64,000 bases of DNA from Paraburkholderia ginsengiterrae (GCF_001645125.1 NZ_LXKA01000328.1:1-64000); one strand, 5' to 3'. Positions 42,341 through 50,508 are shown, counted from the first letter of the stretch. Notes: generated by a model not told the origin, from the sequence alone. Numbers and translations are program-made.

Positions 42341-43102
42341 ATGGAAAGCACCGTTTCAAGGAAGAACGCAACCTCCAAAGGCAGGCCGACGGAGCTCCGG
42401 CGTGCGGAACAGCAGCGTGCGCAGGAGACCCGATCGGCCATCCTGACCGCGGCACTGGCCGAGTTCGCGTCGAAGGGTTTTGAGGCTGCGAGCATTCGAA
42501 GCATCGCGGATCGAATCGGGCTGCAACACCCGCTGATCACTTACCATTTCCGGACCAAGGACATTCTTTGGCAGGCCGTGGCGGAGCATGTGTTCGAACG
42601 CATCCAGCATTCGTGGGACGACTACCTGACCGAGACGCCTCCTGCCCTTGCGTCGGATCGGGTCAAGCTCGTGTATCAGGCGTTGTTCCGGTTCACGGTG
42701 GATTTCCCCGAGTTTCACCGTTTCATGCTGCAGGAGTTCCTTGGGTATAGCCCCCGGCTGCAATGGCTCGCCGACACGGTGCTAAAGCCGTTGATCAGCT
42801 GGCTGCTGCCGCAGATTCATGCCGCGCAGGATGAAGGCGCCTTACCCCAGGTCGACCCCATCCTCATTCACTATCTGCTGATCAGCCTGACATCGACTCT
42901 TTCAGGGTTCGGGCCGGAAATGCGGGTCACCAGCAATATTTCCCCGTCCGATCCGGCCGTGGTCGATGCCTACTGGAAGATGATTGAGGATCTCGTGTTT
43001 CGCAAACCGTCGGCGGCTCAAGGATCGAGGAAGGCCGAGTCATCGTCGGGCAAGGCTGGCCGGCGCTCGCGTGCGCCGGAAGAGTCGAAAGATCCGGAGT
43101 GA
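42341..43102 (+). CDS. TetR-family regulator (copy 2 of the paralogous pair)
   Basis: A TetR repressor of 253 residues from the ATG at 42341; in-frame starts at 42317 and 42299 are possible. The start is chosen because the N-terminus then matches the paralogue at 28315 in length. The DNA-binding part is RAEQQRAQETRSAILTAA, FASKGFEAASIRSIADRIG and recognition helix LQHPLITYHFRTKDILW. The ligand domain repeats the paralogue's FTVDFPEFHRFMLQE and LLISLTSTLSGFGPE. A basic tail (KAGRRSRAPEESKDPE) is extra. It is divergent from the enoyl-CoA hydratase at 41301. Near-identical recognition helices in the two TetR proteins imply overlapping operator choice. Confidence 0.9.
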   Translation: MESTVSRKNATSKGRPTELRRAEQQRAQETRSAILTAALAEFASKGFEAASIRSIADRIGLQHPLITYHFRTKDILWQAVAEHVFERIQHSWDDYLTETPPALASDRVKLVYQALFRFTVDFPEFHRFMLQEFLGYSPRLQWLADTVLKPLISWLLPQIHAAQDEGALPQVDPILIHYLLISLTSTLSGFGPEMRVTSNISPSDPAVVDAYWKMIEDLVFRKPSAAQGSRKAESSSGKAGRRSRAPEESKDPE

Positions 43103-43140
43103 GACGTGGCGTCCGGCTGACAGGGCCGGGCCGCGCTTGT

Positions 43141-43236
43141 CGCGTCGGCTACCTGTCTGATACGGCGTTCAGCATCGCGTTCAAGCGCACGACCGGGATC
43201 AGCCCCGGCCGCTATCGCATCGAGCATCGGCGCTAG
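43141..43236 (+). pseudogene. C-terminal remnant of an AraC-family regulator
   Basis: The frame RVGYLSDTAFSIAFKRTTGISP followed by GRYRIEHRR and TAG is the second helix-turn-helix of AraC proteins (GYxSDxxFSxAFKRxxGxSPxxYR). About 31 codons remain; the upstream frame (RSGVRRGVRLTGPGRAC) is not AraC-like and no start is near. It lies between the TetR2 stop and the convergent porin, so a gene was probably lost by deletion. Confidence 0.65.
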
Positions 43237-43293
43237 AACGTGCCGGGGTGGAAATTCCGCGGAGCCGGGCTTCATCGAGCGGCCCCGCGCCAT

Positions 43294-44445
43294 TCAGAAC
43301 ATGTGGCGAATCCCCACCAGCGCCCCGGTTTGATCCCGCCCTGGCAGCGGCGTCGAGGCGGGCGGCAACACGCCGCCGTCGATTGAGAATGCGGCGTTGC
43401 GCTGGTTGAACACACGCCCCGCGGTGACATACACCGAGGTCCGCTTGGACAGAAAATACATCGCGCGCGCTGCGATCACGGAACCTCCCGAGGCGCTGCT
43501 GCTGAAGGTGATATGGCCGAACTGAGCGTCGAGCGCGATATCCGGGCGGACCAGATAACTTCCACCGATCCACCAGTAATTGCTGGTCACGTCGACAGCC
43601 GTTGGCGACTGCACGCCGTGATTGATGCGATGGATGAACCCCGTGCCGAGTGTCGCGCTACCCAGCTTGACGTAGCCGTCGATGAGAGCACGCGTGTCGG
43701 TCTGCGAGCTGCTGGGCAGCGGCGAGCCGGTGCCGCCACCGCCGTAGTTGCGATCGACGGCGGCCCCGACGCCCCACCTCCCCGCGTCATACTTCACCAT
43801 GGCGGACATGGCCTTGCAGGCCCGCCAGTCGGTCGGCGACTGGCCGGCGCAACCTCCGGCCGGCGCACTATCCACGGCGTCGCGTCCAAACGAATACATC
43901 GCGCTCACGGTCAAACCCGATGACGTGAACGTGTAGACAATCGAGTTGTCGACACGCGGCTGAGTCAGGTAGGGATCCAGATCGGCAGCGGCGTAGATAT
44001 TCGGCGCCAGCGTGTCACCCACCAATGTCGCCCAGAAAATCTGCGAATATTGCCGGCCAAGGGTCAACGTCCCCCAGCGGCCCGACAATCCGACATAGGC
44101 TTGTCTGCCGAATAGACGTCCGCCCTGATTCAGCGAGCCCTGGCCCGGAGCGAAACCCGACTCCAGAACAAAAACGGTGCTTAAACCGCCACCCAGATCC
44201 TCCTTGCCGCGGATGCCCCACAGCGACGGCAGCGAGGCCGTCAGAGTCGGCACGTGGACACCACTGGATCCCTTTGCACCGATGTTGGTGACATATTCAA
44301 CACCGGTATCGATGATGCCGTACAACGTCACCGCGCTCTGCGCATGCGACGCGCCCGGCGCGCATGCCAGCAGCGACGCGACGCCGCACCCTATCATGCG
44401 ACTCCATGAGAGCCCACCTTTGGCCTGATTCGTTTGCGTTTTCAA
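43294..44445 (-). CDS. Gram-negative porin (Burkholderia-type), TTG start
   Basis: A 383-residue porin. The signal region SRMIGCGVASLLACAPGASHA leads into QSAVTLYGIIDTGVEYVTNIG. GKEDLGGGLSTVFVLESGF, LFGRQAYVGLSGRWG and the terminal GIRHMF are porin signatures. The start is a TTG at 44445 with GGAG seven bases upstream; the first ATG is at 44397, inside the signal peptide. It is divergent from the MarR gene at 44707. The paired TTGATTNNTCAA module at 44621-44688 lies upstream, and a nearly identical module precedes the 50358 operon. It is thus probably the outer-membrane entry for the molybdenum hydroxylase/decarboxylase substrate. Confidence 0.92.
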   Translation of the reverse strand: MKTQTNQAKGGLSWSRMIGCGVASLLACAPGASHAQSAVTLYGIIDTGVEYVTNIGAKGSSGVHVPTLTASLPSLWGIRGKEDLGGGLSTVFVLESGFAPGQGSLNQGGRLFGRQAYVGLSGRWGTLTLGRQYSQIFWATLVGDTLAPNIYAAADLDPYLTQPRVDNSIVYTFTSSGLTVSAMYSFGRDAVDSAPAGGCAGQSPTDWRACKAMSAMVKYDAGRWGVGAAVDRNYGGGGTGSPLPSSSQTDTRALIDGYVKLGSATLGTGFIHRINHGVQSPTAVDVTSNYWWIGGSYLVRPDIALDAQFGHITFSSSASGGSVIAARAMYFLSKRTSVYVTAGRVFNQRNAAFSIDGGVLPPASTPLPGRDQTGALVGIRHMF

Positions 44446-44620
44446 GTCCGATCTCCGTTTGCTTGCCCCACCATGTTTTTATATGCACTACGAACTACCA
44501 TGCTGACAGACATTGCGCGCTTTTGTCGTACCGGTCACCACCGCCTGCAACCGATCCGACTTCTTCCCTAACCTGGGTGGAGGACAGCAAATATCAGGTG
44601 CGATGTCCTCGGTACTTTAT

Positions 44621-44688
44621 TTGATTTTTCAACAATACATGGAATGGAGTATAGTTGATTTATCAAGTACAAATAGCCACGTAAACCC
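44621..44688. promoter_or_regulatory. MarR operator module, copy 1 (porin / marR intergenic)
   Basis: The palindromes TTGATTTTTCAA (44621-44632) and TTGATTTATCAA (44655-44666) have centres 34 bp apart. The block aligns without gaps to 50441-50508 at 53 of 68 positions, including GGAGTATAGTTGATT and the flank CACGTAAACCC. Read leftward, a near-consensus -10 (TATACT) abuts the second palindrome, giving a promoter for the porin gene; the MarR gene starts 41 bp to the right. Confidence 0.65.
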
Positions 44689-44706
44689 TCTGCGCTTCCG
44701 ACAACC

Positions 44707-45165
44707 ATGAAGACACCCAAGCGGCCGCAAGAACTCGAACTCGCCATTCCCTACCTGCTGACTCGCGCGGGAAGCAGAATGGGCAACGCCTTCGCGAAGG
44801 CACTGAAACCGTTTGGTCTGAGCCTGAGCGAGTGGCGCGTCTGCGCCTCGCTGCTGTACGTGCCTCGGCAAACCCTGTCTGAACTGTCCCTGCACGCGAC
44901 GCCGGATATTTCCGCCCTATCCAGGATCATTGACCGTCTTGAGAATGAGGAGCTGGTGAAGCGCGAGCGGAGCGCCACGGATGGGCGGTCAATCAGGATT
45001 GCCCTGACTCAAAAGGGCGAGGAACTGGCTCTGCGCATCGCCCCCGTCGGCAAGCAACATGAAGCGGTGCTCCTCTCGGGATTCGCGGCAGACGACATTC
45101 AGGCGCTCCGCACCATGCTGCTCAAGTTGTACGAAAACGCCGGTGCGCTTGACGACCTCGCGTAA
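44707..45165 (+). CDS. MarR-family transcriptional regulator
   Basis: A 152-residue MarR repressor. The winged helix-turn-helix spans about residues 30-100: LSLSEWRVCASLLYVPRQTLSELSLH, then TPDISALSRIIDRLENEELVKRERSATDGRSIRIALTQKG, which contains the conserved DxR wing. Dimerisation helices flank it. It lies between a divergent porin gene and a convergent molybdenum hydroxylase gene. The paired palindromes immediately upstream are of the type MarR proteins bind, and an aligned copy precedes the 50358 operon. A role in controlling uptake and catabolism of one aromatic acid is therefore well supported by position; the ligand is unknown. Confidence 0.9.
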   Translation: MKTPKRPQELELAIPYLLTRAGSRMGNAFAKALKPFGLSLSEWRVCASLLYVPRQTLSELSLHATPDISALSRIIDRLENEELVKRERSATDGRSIRIALTQKGEELALRIAPVGKQHEAVLLSGFAADDIQALRTMLLKLYENAGALDDLA

Positions 45166-45190
45166 CCTGTAACCCGTAACCCCTAACCCG
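45163..45190. repeat. Four 7-bp tandem units
   Basis: TAACCTG, TAACCCG, TAACCCC, TAACCCG: four consecutive 7-bp repeats beginning with the MarR stop codon, between the convergent marR and molybdenum hydroxylase genes. No function is evident; length variation between strains would not be surprising. Confidence 0.7.
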
Positions 45191-45233
45191 GTCGTCATCC
45201 GGCTGACGATACGGGTTGCGGGACAAGTACAGA

Positions 45234-47465
45234 TCAGGCGTGTTGCGTCTCCAGGACTTTCGATGGCACCAAAGGCAGATCTCGCAAGCGAATACCACTC
45301 GCATTCGCGACAGCATTCGCCAGTGCCGCCCCCGTCGGACCGAGTGAACATTCGCCCGCGCCAATCGACGCCTGATCGGGACGTTCAAGCAGCACGACGT
45401 CGATCGGAGGCACCTCTTCGAAGGACAGGATGGGGTAGTCTTGCCAACGGCGCGTGGTAATCCGTTCTCGATCGAACAGGACACGCTCCTTGAGTACCCA
45501 GCTCAGCGCCTGAACAATGCCACCCTCGATCTGGTTCCTTACGCCATCCGGATTGATGACCTGGCCCACGTCGATTGCGGCAGTCACGTTTGTCACGCTG
45601 ATTACACCTGTGGTGCGGTCAACGTGCACATCAACGACAATTGCCGCATACGCTCCGATGTTCTTGTAGCGTGCGTAGGCCACGCCACGTCCGCGCTGCC
45701 CGTCGCCTGTCTGCCCGGGCTGCCATCCGGACCGGCTTGCCACCGCCCGCACCACCGCAATCGCACGCGGATCGCTCAAGTGTGCAAGGCGGAATTCGAC
45801 CGGGTCCGCGTGTGCCGCCAGAGCCAGCTCATCCATGAACGATTCGATCGCAAACACATTTCCGAAAGCGCCCAGCGTACGCAGTGAGCTTGTGCGAATA
45901 GGCGAGTCCAGAAGCAGATGATTGGTCACGCGTTTGCGTGGCAGATCGTAGAGCGGCACAGCATTGCGATCGCCATTGCCGTAGGGCTGCGGAATCTCCG
46001 GCGGTGGCGACGGCTGGAACGGTTTGGCCAGGTGCCAGGCGGCCAGAAGATTGATGCCGCCGGGTTGGCCTGGCCGCATCGCGTGTGAATTGCTCCACAC
46101 CTCGTAGTTCCAGTCGGCGATTCGGCCATCCTTGGTCACGGCGGCTTTCACGTGCATGACCATCGCAGGGCTGATGGGTGCCCAGGCGAACTCGTCATCG
46201 CGCATCCATTGAACTTTCACCGGACGCCCGGCGACTTCGCGGGCCAGCAGCGCCGCGTCGAGCGCCACGTCATCGGCGCCGTTATGCCCGTAACAGCCCG
46301 AGCCGGGAACGTGCACGACATCGACCGCGCTAGCGGGCATGTCGAGAACCGTTGCCAGATTGCCGCGCAGCGGAAACGCACCCTGCGTGTGGGACCAGAC
46401 CGTCATGTGGCCGTTCTTGAGTTGCGCAACGGAACAGGACGGACCGATCGACGCGTGCGACAGGTATGGACGAGAGTAGGTCGCCTCCAGTTGAATCGCG
46501 GAATCTGCTGCCGGCTTATCCTGTCCCGCCTCGCTGATGACCTTATCCTTGCTCCGCCATTGAGGCAGCGCCGCCTGGAGATGATCGACGTCCGGCAGCG
46601 CGACAAAATCCGCGCTCCATTGCGAGTGTTCGATCAACGCATGCCGCGCCGCGATGGCCTGCTCTTCCCGTTCGGCAATCACACCCACGAAGTCGTCATT
46701 GCGAACAACGGCAACGACGCCCGGTAGTTTCATAACCGATGCTTCGTTAACCGAAACAAGTTTTGCGCCATACCTCGGCGGCCGCACGATACGGCCAAAG
46801 AGCATGCCGGGCAAGCGCATATCCTGAACGAACGCAGCCCCACCTGTGAATTTCGCGGGAAGATCAATGCGTGGCACCGACTTGCCGACCAGCTTGTAGT
46901 CCGCTGCGCGCTTTGGCGTGACCTCGGCCGTTACGTCGCGCGTGAGAAGATCTTGCTCGTTTTTCACAACATCGGCGTACGTCATGTGGCGGCCGTCAGC
47001 GACCCGAATCACACCGTTTTCGACGCGAACGTCCGCCGCCGACACGCCAAGTTTCCGGCAAGCCGCGCCGAGCAGCACCGCCCGCGCCTGCGCGGCCGCA
47101 GTGCGTAACGCCGCCCCACCTTGTTCGACGGACTGGCTGCCGAACGTATAAGTCTCGTTCGGGCTGCGGCTAGTGTCCGCGGAAATCATGCGCACACGCG
47201 CCAGATCCAGGTCGAGTTCGTCGGCAGCGATCTGCGAGAGCGCGGTCAGAATCCCCTGGCCCAACTCGGCTTTCCCCGTGAAAATCGTGACCGTGTTGTC
47301 CTCGTCGACTCGAATCCAACCGTCGAGCCTGCGATTGGTGCGGAGATCGACCGGGAGCTCGGCCTCGGCCCTGGCGAACTCCGCGAACGGTGCAAGCGTG
47401 AACGTCGCGACCACCGCGCCGGCCAGCTTGCCGAAGGCGCGTCGAGAGAGTCTGACAGTGCTCAT
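45234..47465 (-). CDS. Molybdopterin-binding subunit of a two-component Mo hydroxylase (IorB-like)
   Basis: A 743-residue large subunit of the xanthine-dehydrogenase superfamily, isoquinoline 1-oxidoreductase beta-type. It begins with a twin-arginine signal (VRLSRRAFGKLAGAVVATF). The two molybdopterin-binding domains follow: VTIFTGKAELGQGILTALSQIAADEL and TFGSQSVEQGG near the start, VKWMRDDEFAW and GAFGNVFAIESFMDELA in the middle, and GAGECSLGPTGAALANA at the end with the catalytic Glu of the GxGE motif. Such enzymes hydroxylate N-heterocycles or oxidise aldehydes using water. The Tat signal suggests a periplasmic enzyme folded with its small subunit. The start overlaps the 2Fe-2S gene stop by four bases (ATGA), so translation is coupled. 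Substrate not predictable. Confidence 0.9.
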   Translation of the reverse strand: MSTVRLSRRAFGKLAGAVVATFTLAPFAEFARAEAELPVDLRTNRRLDGWIRVDEDNTVTIFTGKAELGQGILTALSQIAADELDLDLARVRMISADTSRSPNETYTFGSQSVEQGGAALRTAAAQARAVLLGAACRKLGVSAADVRVENGVIRVADGRHMTYADVVKNEQDLLTRDVTAEVTPKRAADYKLVGKSVPRIDLPAKFTGGAAFVQDMRLPGMLFGRIVRPPRYGAKLVSVNEASVMKLPGVVAVVRNDDFVGVIAEREEQAIAARHALIEHSQWSADFVALPDVDHLQAALPQWRSKDKVISEAGQDKPAADSAIQLEATYSRPYLSHASIGPSCSVAQLKNGHMTVWSHTQGAFPLRGNLATVLDMPASAVDVVHVPGSGCYGHNGADDVALDAALLAREVAGRPVKVQWMRDDEFAWAPISPAMVMHVKAAVTKDGRIADWNYEVWSNSHAMRPGQPGGINLLAAWHLAKPFQPSPPPEIPQPYGNGDRNAVPLYDLPRKRVTNHLLLDSPIRTSSLRTLGAFGNVFAIESFMDELALAAHADPVEFRLAHLSDPRAIAVVRAVASRSGWQPGQTGDGQRGRGVAYARYKNIGAYAAIVVDVHVDRTTGVISVTNVTAAIDVGQVINPDGVRNQIEGGIVQALSWVLKERVLFDRERITTRRWQDYPILSFEEVPPIDVVLLERPDQASIGAGECSLGPTGAALANAVANASGIRLRDLPLVPSKVLETQHA

Positions 47466-47929
47466 GCGCGCAACTCCACCGCTGCACGCTGAATCGCGCG
47501 AACGATCCGGTTGTGCACACCGCATCGGCACTTCTGCCCGGCCAGTTCGCGGCGGATGGTCGCCGGATCGGGATCGGGAATCCGATCCAGCAGCGCTTTC
47601 GCAGCCATCAGCATGCCGCTGGAACAATACCCGCACTGTGCGGCCTGCTCGGCGAGAAAAGCCTTCTGCAATGCGTGAAGGCGTTGCTCGCCGTGACCCA
47701 GGCCTTCGACGGTGGTCACCTGTTTCGCGCCCACCGCGCCGACCGGAAATACACATGAACGCGTCGCATCGTTGCCGACCATGACAGTGCACGCGCCGCA
47801 CTGCGCCTCGCCGCAGCCGAACTTTGCACCATTCAACTGGAGATCGTTGCGCAGCACGTAGAGCAGCGGCGTATCCGCTGCCGCGGTCACATGGTGCTGC
47901 TTGCCATTTACCTTAATCGATATGCTCAT
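47462..47929 (-). CDS. 2Fe-2S subunit of the Mo hydroxylase (IorA-like)
   Basis: A 155-residue ferredoxin-like small subunit. The plant-type cluster ligands are Cys39, Cys44, Cys47 and Cys59 (KFGCGEAQCGACTVMV). The second, helical cluster uses Cys99, Cys102, Cys134 and Cys136 (QCGYCSSGMLM and QKCRCGVHNRIVRAI). It passes electrons from the molybdenum subunit to an external acceptor; no FAD subunit gene is present, as in the isoquinoline oxidoreductase type. GAGGACGGC precedes the ATG. It overlaps the large-subunit gene by four bases and follows the MFS gene by 58 bp, so transporter and enzyme are probably one transcript. Confidence 0.92.
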   Translation of the reverse strand: MSISIKVNGKQHHVTAAADTPLLYVLRNDLQLNGAKFGCGEAQCGACTVMVGNDATRSCVFPVGAVGAKQVTTVEGLGHGEQRLHALQKAFLAEQAAQCGYCSSGMLMAAKALLDRIPDPDPATIRRELAGQKCRCGVHNRIVRAIQRAAVELRA

Positions 47930-47987
47930 GCCGTCCTCATTAACTTCGCAATCCTGATGCTTTTATATGTGTATCTGCCGCAACGCG

Positions 47988-49361
47988 CTAACATTCGACG
48001 CAATCGATACGTTTTTTCTCTGAAGTACGGCTGAGCAAAACAAGCATCAGACACGATGCCAACGCGGGTACGGCGGCGGCGACAAACAGTGCGCTGTTCG
48101 ACCACTGCAGTCTGATCAGTTGCCCGGCTACGACGGGTCCGATAATCGAACCGGCCCGGCCGATTCCCAGACTCCAACCCACTCCGGTTGCTCTCAGCGA
48201 GGTTGGGTAAAGGGTCGCGGTCAACGCGTTGACCGCCGGCTGTCCACCCACAATGCAGACTCCACTTATCAGCACGACGGCGTAGCGCAGCCCCGTCGAC
48301 AGATCGGGCAAACCGACGGACGCCACCGCGACTGTCGCCAACAGGAAGCTGACTGTCAGCACGCGATAGAAGCCAAAGCGATCCATCAAGGGGCCCATCA
48401 GCAGAGCACCCACGGTTCCGCCGACCTGCAACGAGGTGCCGATGAGAACAGCCGTGGACACGCCATGGCCGACCCGCAGCGAAAGCATCGGAAGCCAGTT
48501 CGACAGAAAAAAGAGGTCAAGCAGATTCGCGAAGTTGATGCCCCAGAGGAGCAGCGTCGTCGTGCTTCGACCATGCCGGAAAAGCTCGCCGACGGACGCC
48601 TTCGCATGGCTCTGCTCGTGACCGGCAAAGCGGGTTGCCGGTCCGACCCGCACATCTGGCGCGATGTGCTTAAGCCACTGAGCAATCCGTTCCCGGCTGC
48701 GCTCTTTGAGAACCAGCAGTTGAAGCGATTCGGGCAAATACCTGAGCATCGCCACGGCAATGATCAGCGGCAAGATGCCGCCGATCAGGAACACCGAGCG
48801 CCAACCCATCGACGGAAGCAGCGCCGCGCAGAGAAGACCTCCTGCGATCGCCCCACCCGTGAAGCCGCACGAGACCCATGTCATCAGCGACGCGCGATGT
48901 TTCTGCGGACTGTATTCGCTAACCAGCGCGATGGCATTGCCCATCACGCCGCCAATGCCCAATCCGGTCAGGAAACGGATGACAAGGAACTCCGGAACGT
49001 TCTGAGCAAGGGAAGCAGCGAGCATGCATAGCCCATAGAACACGGTCGCTCCGACCAGAACGGGCCGCCGCCCCACACTGTCGGCCATCGCACCGAGAAC
49101 GATAGAGCCCACGAGCATGCCCAGAAGACCTGCGCCGAAAACCGGGCCGAGTTCGGCGGGGCTGATATGCCACGCCTGCACGATCGCAGGTGCGACAAAA
49201 CCCATGGTCTGCACGTCGAATCCATCCATCACGACCGAACAGCCGATCATGACCATAATCCATTTCTGGAATGTGCTAAGTGGACGGCTGTCGATCAGCG
49301 CGCTGATATCGACGATTGAAGCATGCGCCGGCTCCACTCGCTCCGCGGTATCGGGGGTCAC
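47988..49361 (-). CDS. MFS transporter, AAHS type, GTG start
   Basis: A 457-residue, 12-segment transporter. MDGFDVQTMGFVAPAIVQAW near residue 45 is the aspartate-containing first-helix signature of aromatic-acid importers. GSIVLGAMADSVGRRPV is the MFS loop motif and RFLTGLGIGGVMGNAIALVSEYSP marks helices 4-5. The start is a GTG at 49361 with GAGGTGAAGA upstream. It lies between the decarboxylase gene (26 bp upstream) and the 2Fe-2S gene and is co-transcribed with both. It resembles the transporter at 38307 but belongs to the MarR-controlled unit. Likely substrates are hydroxybenzoates or pyridine carboxylates, judged by neighbours only. Confidence 0.9.
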   Translation of the reverse strand: MTPDTAERVEPAHASIVDISALIDSRPLSTFQKWIMVMIGCSVVMDGFDVQTMGFVAPAIVQAWHISPAELGPVFGAGLLGMLVGSIVLGAMADSVGRRPVLVGATVFYGLCMLAASLAQNVPEFLVIRFLTGLGIGGVMGNAIALVSEYSPQKHRASLMTWVSCGFTGGAIAGGLLCAALLPSMGWRSVFLIGGILPLIIAVAMLRYLPESLQLLVLKERSRERIAQWLKHIAPDVRVGPATRFAGHEQSHAKASVGELFRHGRSTTTLLLWGINFANLLDLFFLSNWLPMLSLRVGHGVSTAVLIGTSLQVGGTVGALLMGPLMDRFGFYRVLTVSFLLATVAVASVGLPDLSTGLRYAVVLISGVCIVGGQPAVNALTATLYPTSLRATGVGWSLGIGRAGSIIGPVVAGQLIRLQWSNSALFVAAAVPALASCLMLVLLSRTSEKKRIDCVEC

Positions 49362-49386
49362 TCTTCACCTCGCTCTGTATGTCGCA

Positions 49387-50358
49387 TCACTCAAGGCCGA
49401 ACAAACGACGCGCGTTGTCCCGCCCGATCTTCACGCGGTCGGTTTCGCTGATCGAACACGTGTCGAACCATTGGGATGCCTCGTCGTGCGTTTCGAACGG
49501 ATAGTCGACCGAGTACATGATGCGATCACTGCCCATTTCCAGCATGGTGGACAGAAGCGTCTGCGTTCTGAAGTTGCCGCTCGTCGTCACGTAGACGTTC
49601 TCCCTAAGATACTCGCCCACGCTGCGCTGGCACGGCAGTCCTCGTGGCGCCTTCTGGAGAATGTGGTCCACGCGCCAGACGTTGAACGGAATTCCCTCGC
49701 CGAGATGGCCAAGAATCATCTGCAACTGGGGATTGCGGTCGAAGAGACCCGAGGTCATCAGTCGCAGCGCGTGAATACTCGTCTCAACCGCGAACGCCCA
49801 GGTTGCCGCGGTGAGCCATGGAAAACCGTCGTAGATTGGTTCGCGGGATGGCAACGGGTCCCGAGGATGCATGTAGAACGGCTTGCCGAGTGCCGCGGCG
49901 CTCGTCCAGAAATCGGCGTACTGCGGCGCGTCGTAATACACGACATTTTCCGCGTCGCCCACTTGGGAGAAACCGTTCACCATGAAGCCGTGGAACCCCA
50001 GTTCTTTCACGGTGCGCTCGAGTTCACGCGCCGCGGCATCAGGGTCCTGCATCGGCAACGCAGCGAAGCCACCAAGGCGATGCGGATGGCGCGCGACATG
50101 CTCGGCGAGGACGTCGTTGGCGCGTCGCGCCACATCGATCGCTTCCTTGATGTCGGGAATGCCCTGAATGCCAGGCGAGTTGAGCGACAGGATCGAATAC
50201 TCGGTGCCACCCTGCTCCATCCGCTCGAGCCGCTGCTGCTCGATGTCCATCAGATTCGACTTCAACATCTCCCAGACGGGTGGGGGCGCATAACCTCTCG
50301 ACTGTTCGATAGTCAGGTCGATCGCAAAGTGCTCTTCGAGGGCAATCTTGTTTCGCAT
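49387..50358 (-). CDS. Gamma-resorcylate-decarboxylase-like amidohydrolase
   Basis: A 323-residue non-oxidative aromatic acid decarboxylase of the amidohydrolase-2 family. Metal and catalytic residues at the positions known for gamma-resorcylate decarboxylase are Glu8 and His10 (ALEEHF), His164 (FYMHPRDP), His218 (LGHLGEG) and Asp285 (MYSVDYPFE). The body (LPMQDPDAAARELER, NGFSQVGD, YDGFPWL) follows that family closely. Gamma-resorcylate (2,6-dihydroxybenzoate) would yield resorcinol. A 3,6-dihydroxypicolinate or 2,3-dihydroxybenzoate substrate is an alternative, especially beside a molybdenum hydroxylase. GGAGCTGACTG precedes the ATG. It heads the leftward operon with MFS and Mo hydroxylase under a MarR-type operator module. 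Confidence 0.85.
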   Translation of the reverse strand: MRNKIALEEHFAIDLTIEQSRGYAPPPVWEMLKSNLMDIEQQRLERMEQGGTEYSILSLNSPGIQGIPDIKEAIDVARRANDVLAEHVARHPHRLGGFAALPMQDPDAAARELERTVKELGFHGFMVNGFSQVGDAENVVYYDAPQYADFWTSAAALGKPFYMHPRDPLPSREPIYDGFPWLTAATWAFAVETSIHALRLMTSGLFDRNPQLQMILGHLGEGIPFNVWRVDHILQKAPRGLPCQRSVGEYLRENVYVTTSGNFRTQTLLSTMLEMGSDRIMYSVDYPFETHDEASQWFDTCSISETDRVKIGRDNARRLFGLE

Positions 50359-50440
50359 CAGTCAGCTCCGGTTCGGCGTGTCGGGCATCGTTCACGTTGC
50401 TACGTTGACGGATGCCCTGGGTCACGCGGTCTCTATTTGT

Positions 50441-50508
50441 TTGATTAATCAAACATCTATGGGTCGGAGTATAGTTGATTTTTCAAATACACGTATTCAC
50501 GTAAACCC
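50441..50508. promoter_or_regulatory. MarR operator module, copy 2 (upstream of the decarboxylase operon)
   Basis: TTGATTAATCAA (50441-50452) extends to a perfect 16-bp palindrome GTTTGATTAATCAAAC. TTGATTTTTCAA is at 50475-50486, with the same 34-bp spacing as copy 1. Read leftward, TATACT again abuts the second palindrome. The decarboxylase gene starts 83 bp to the left. Confidence 0.65.
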
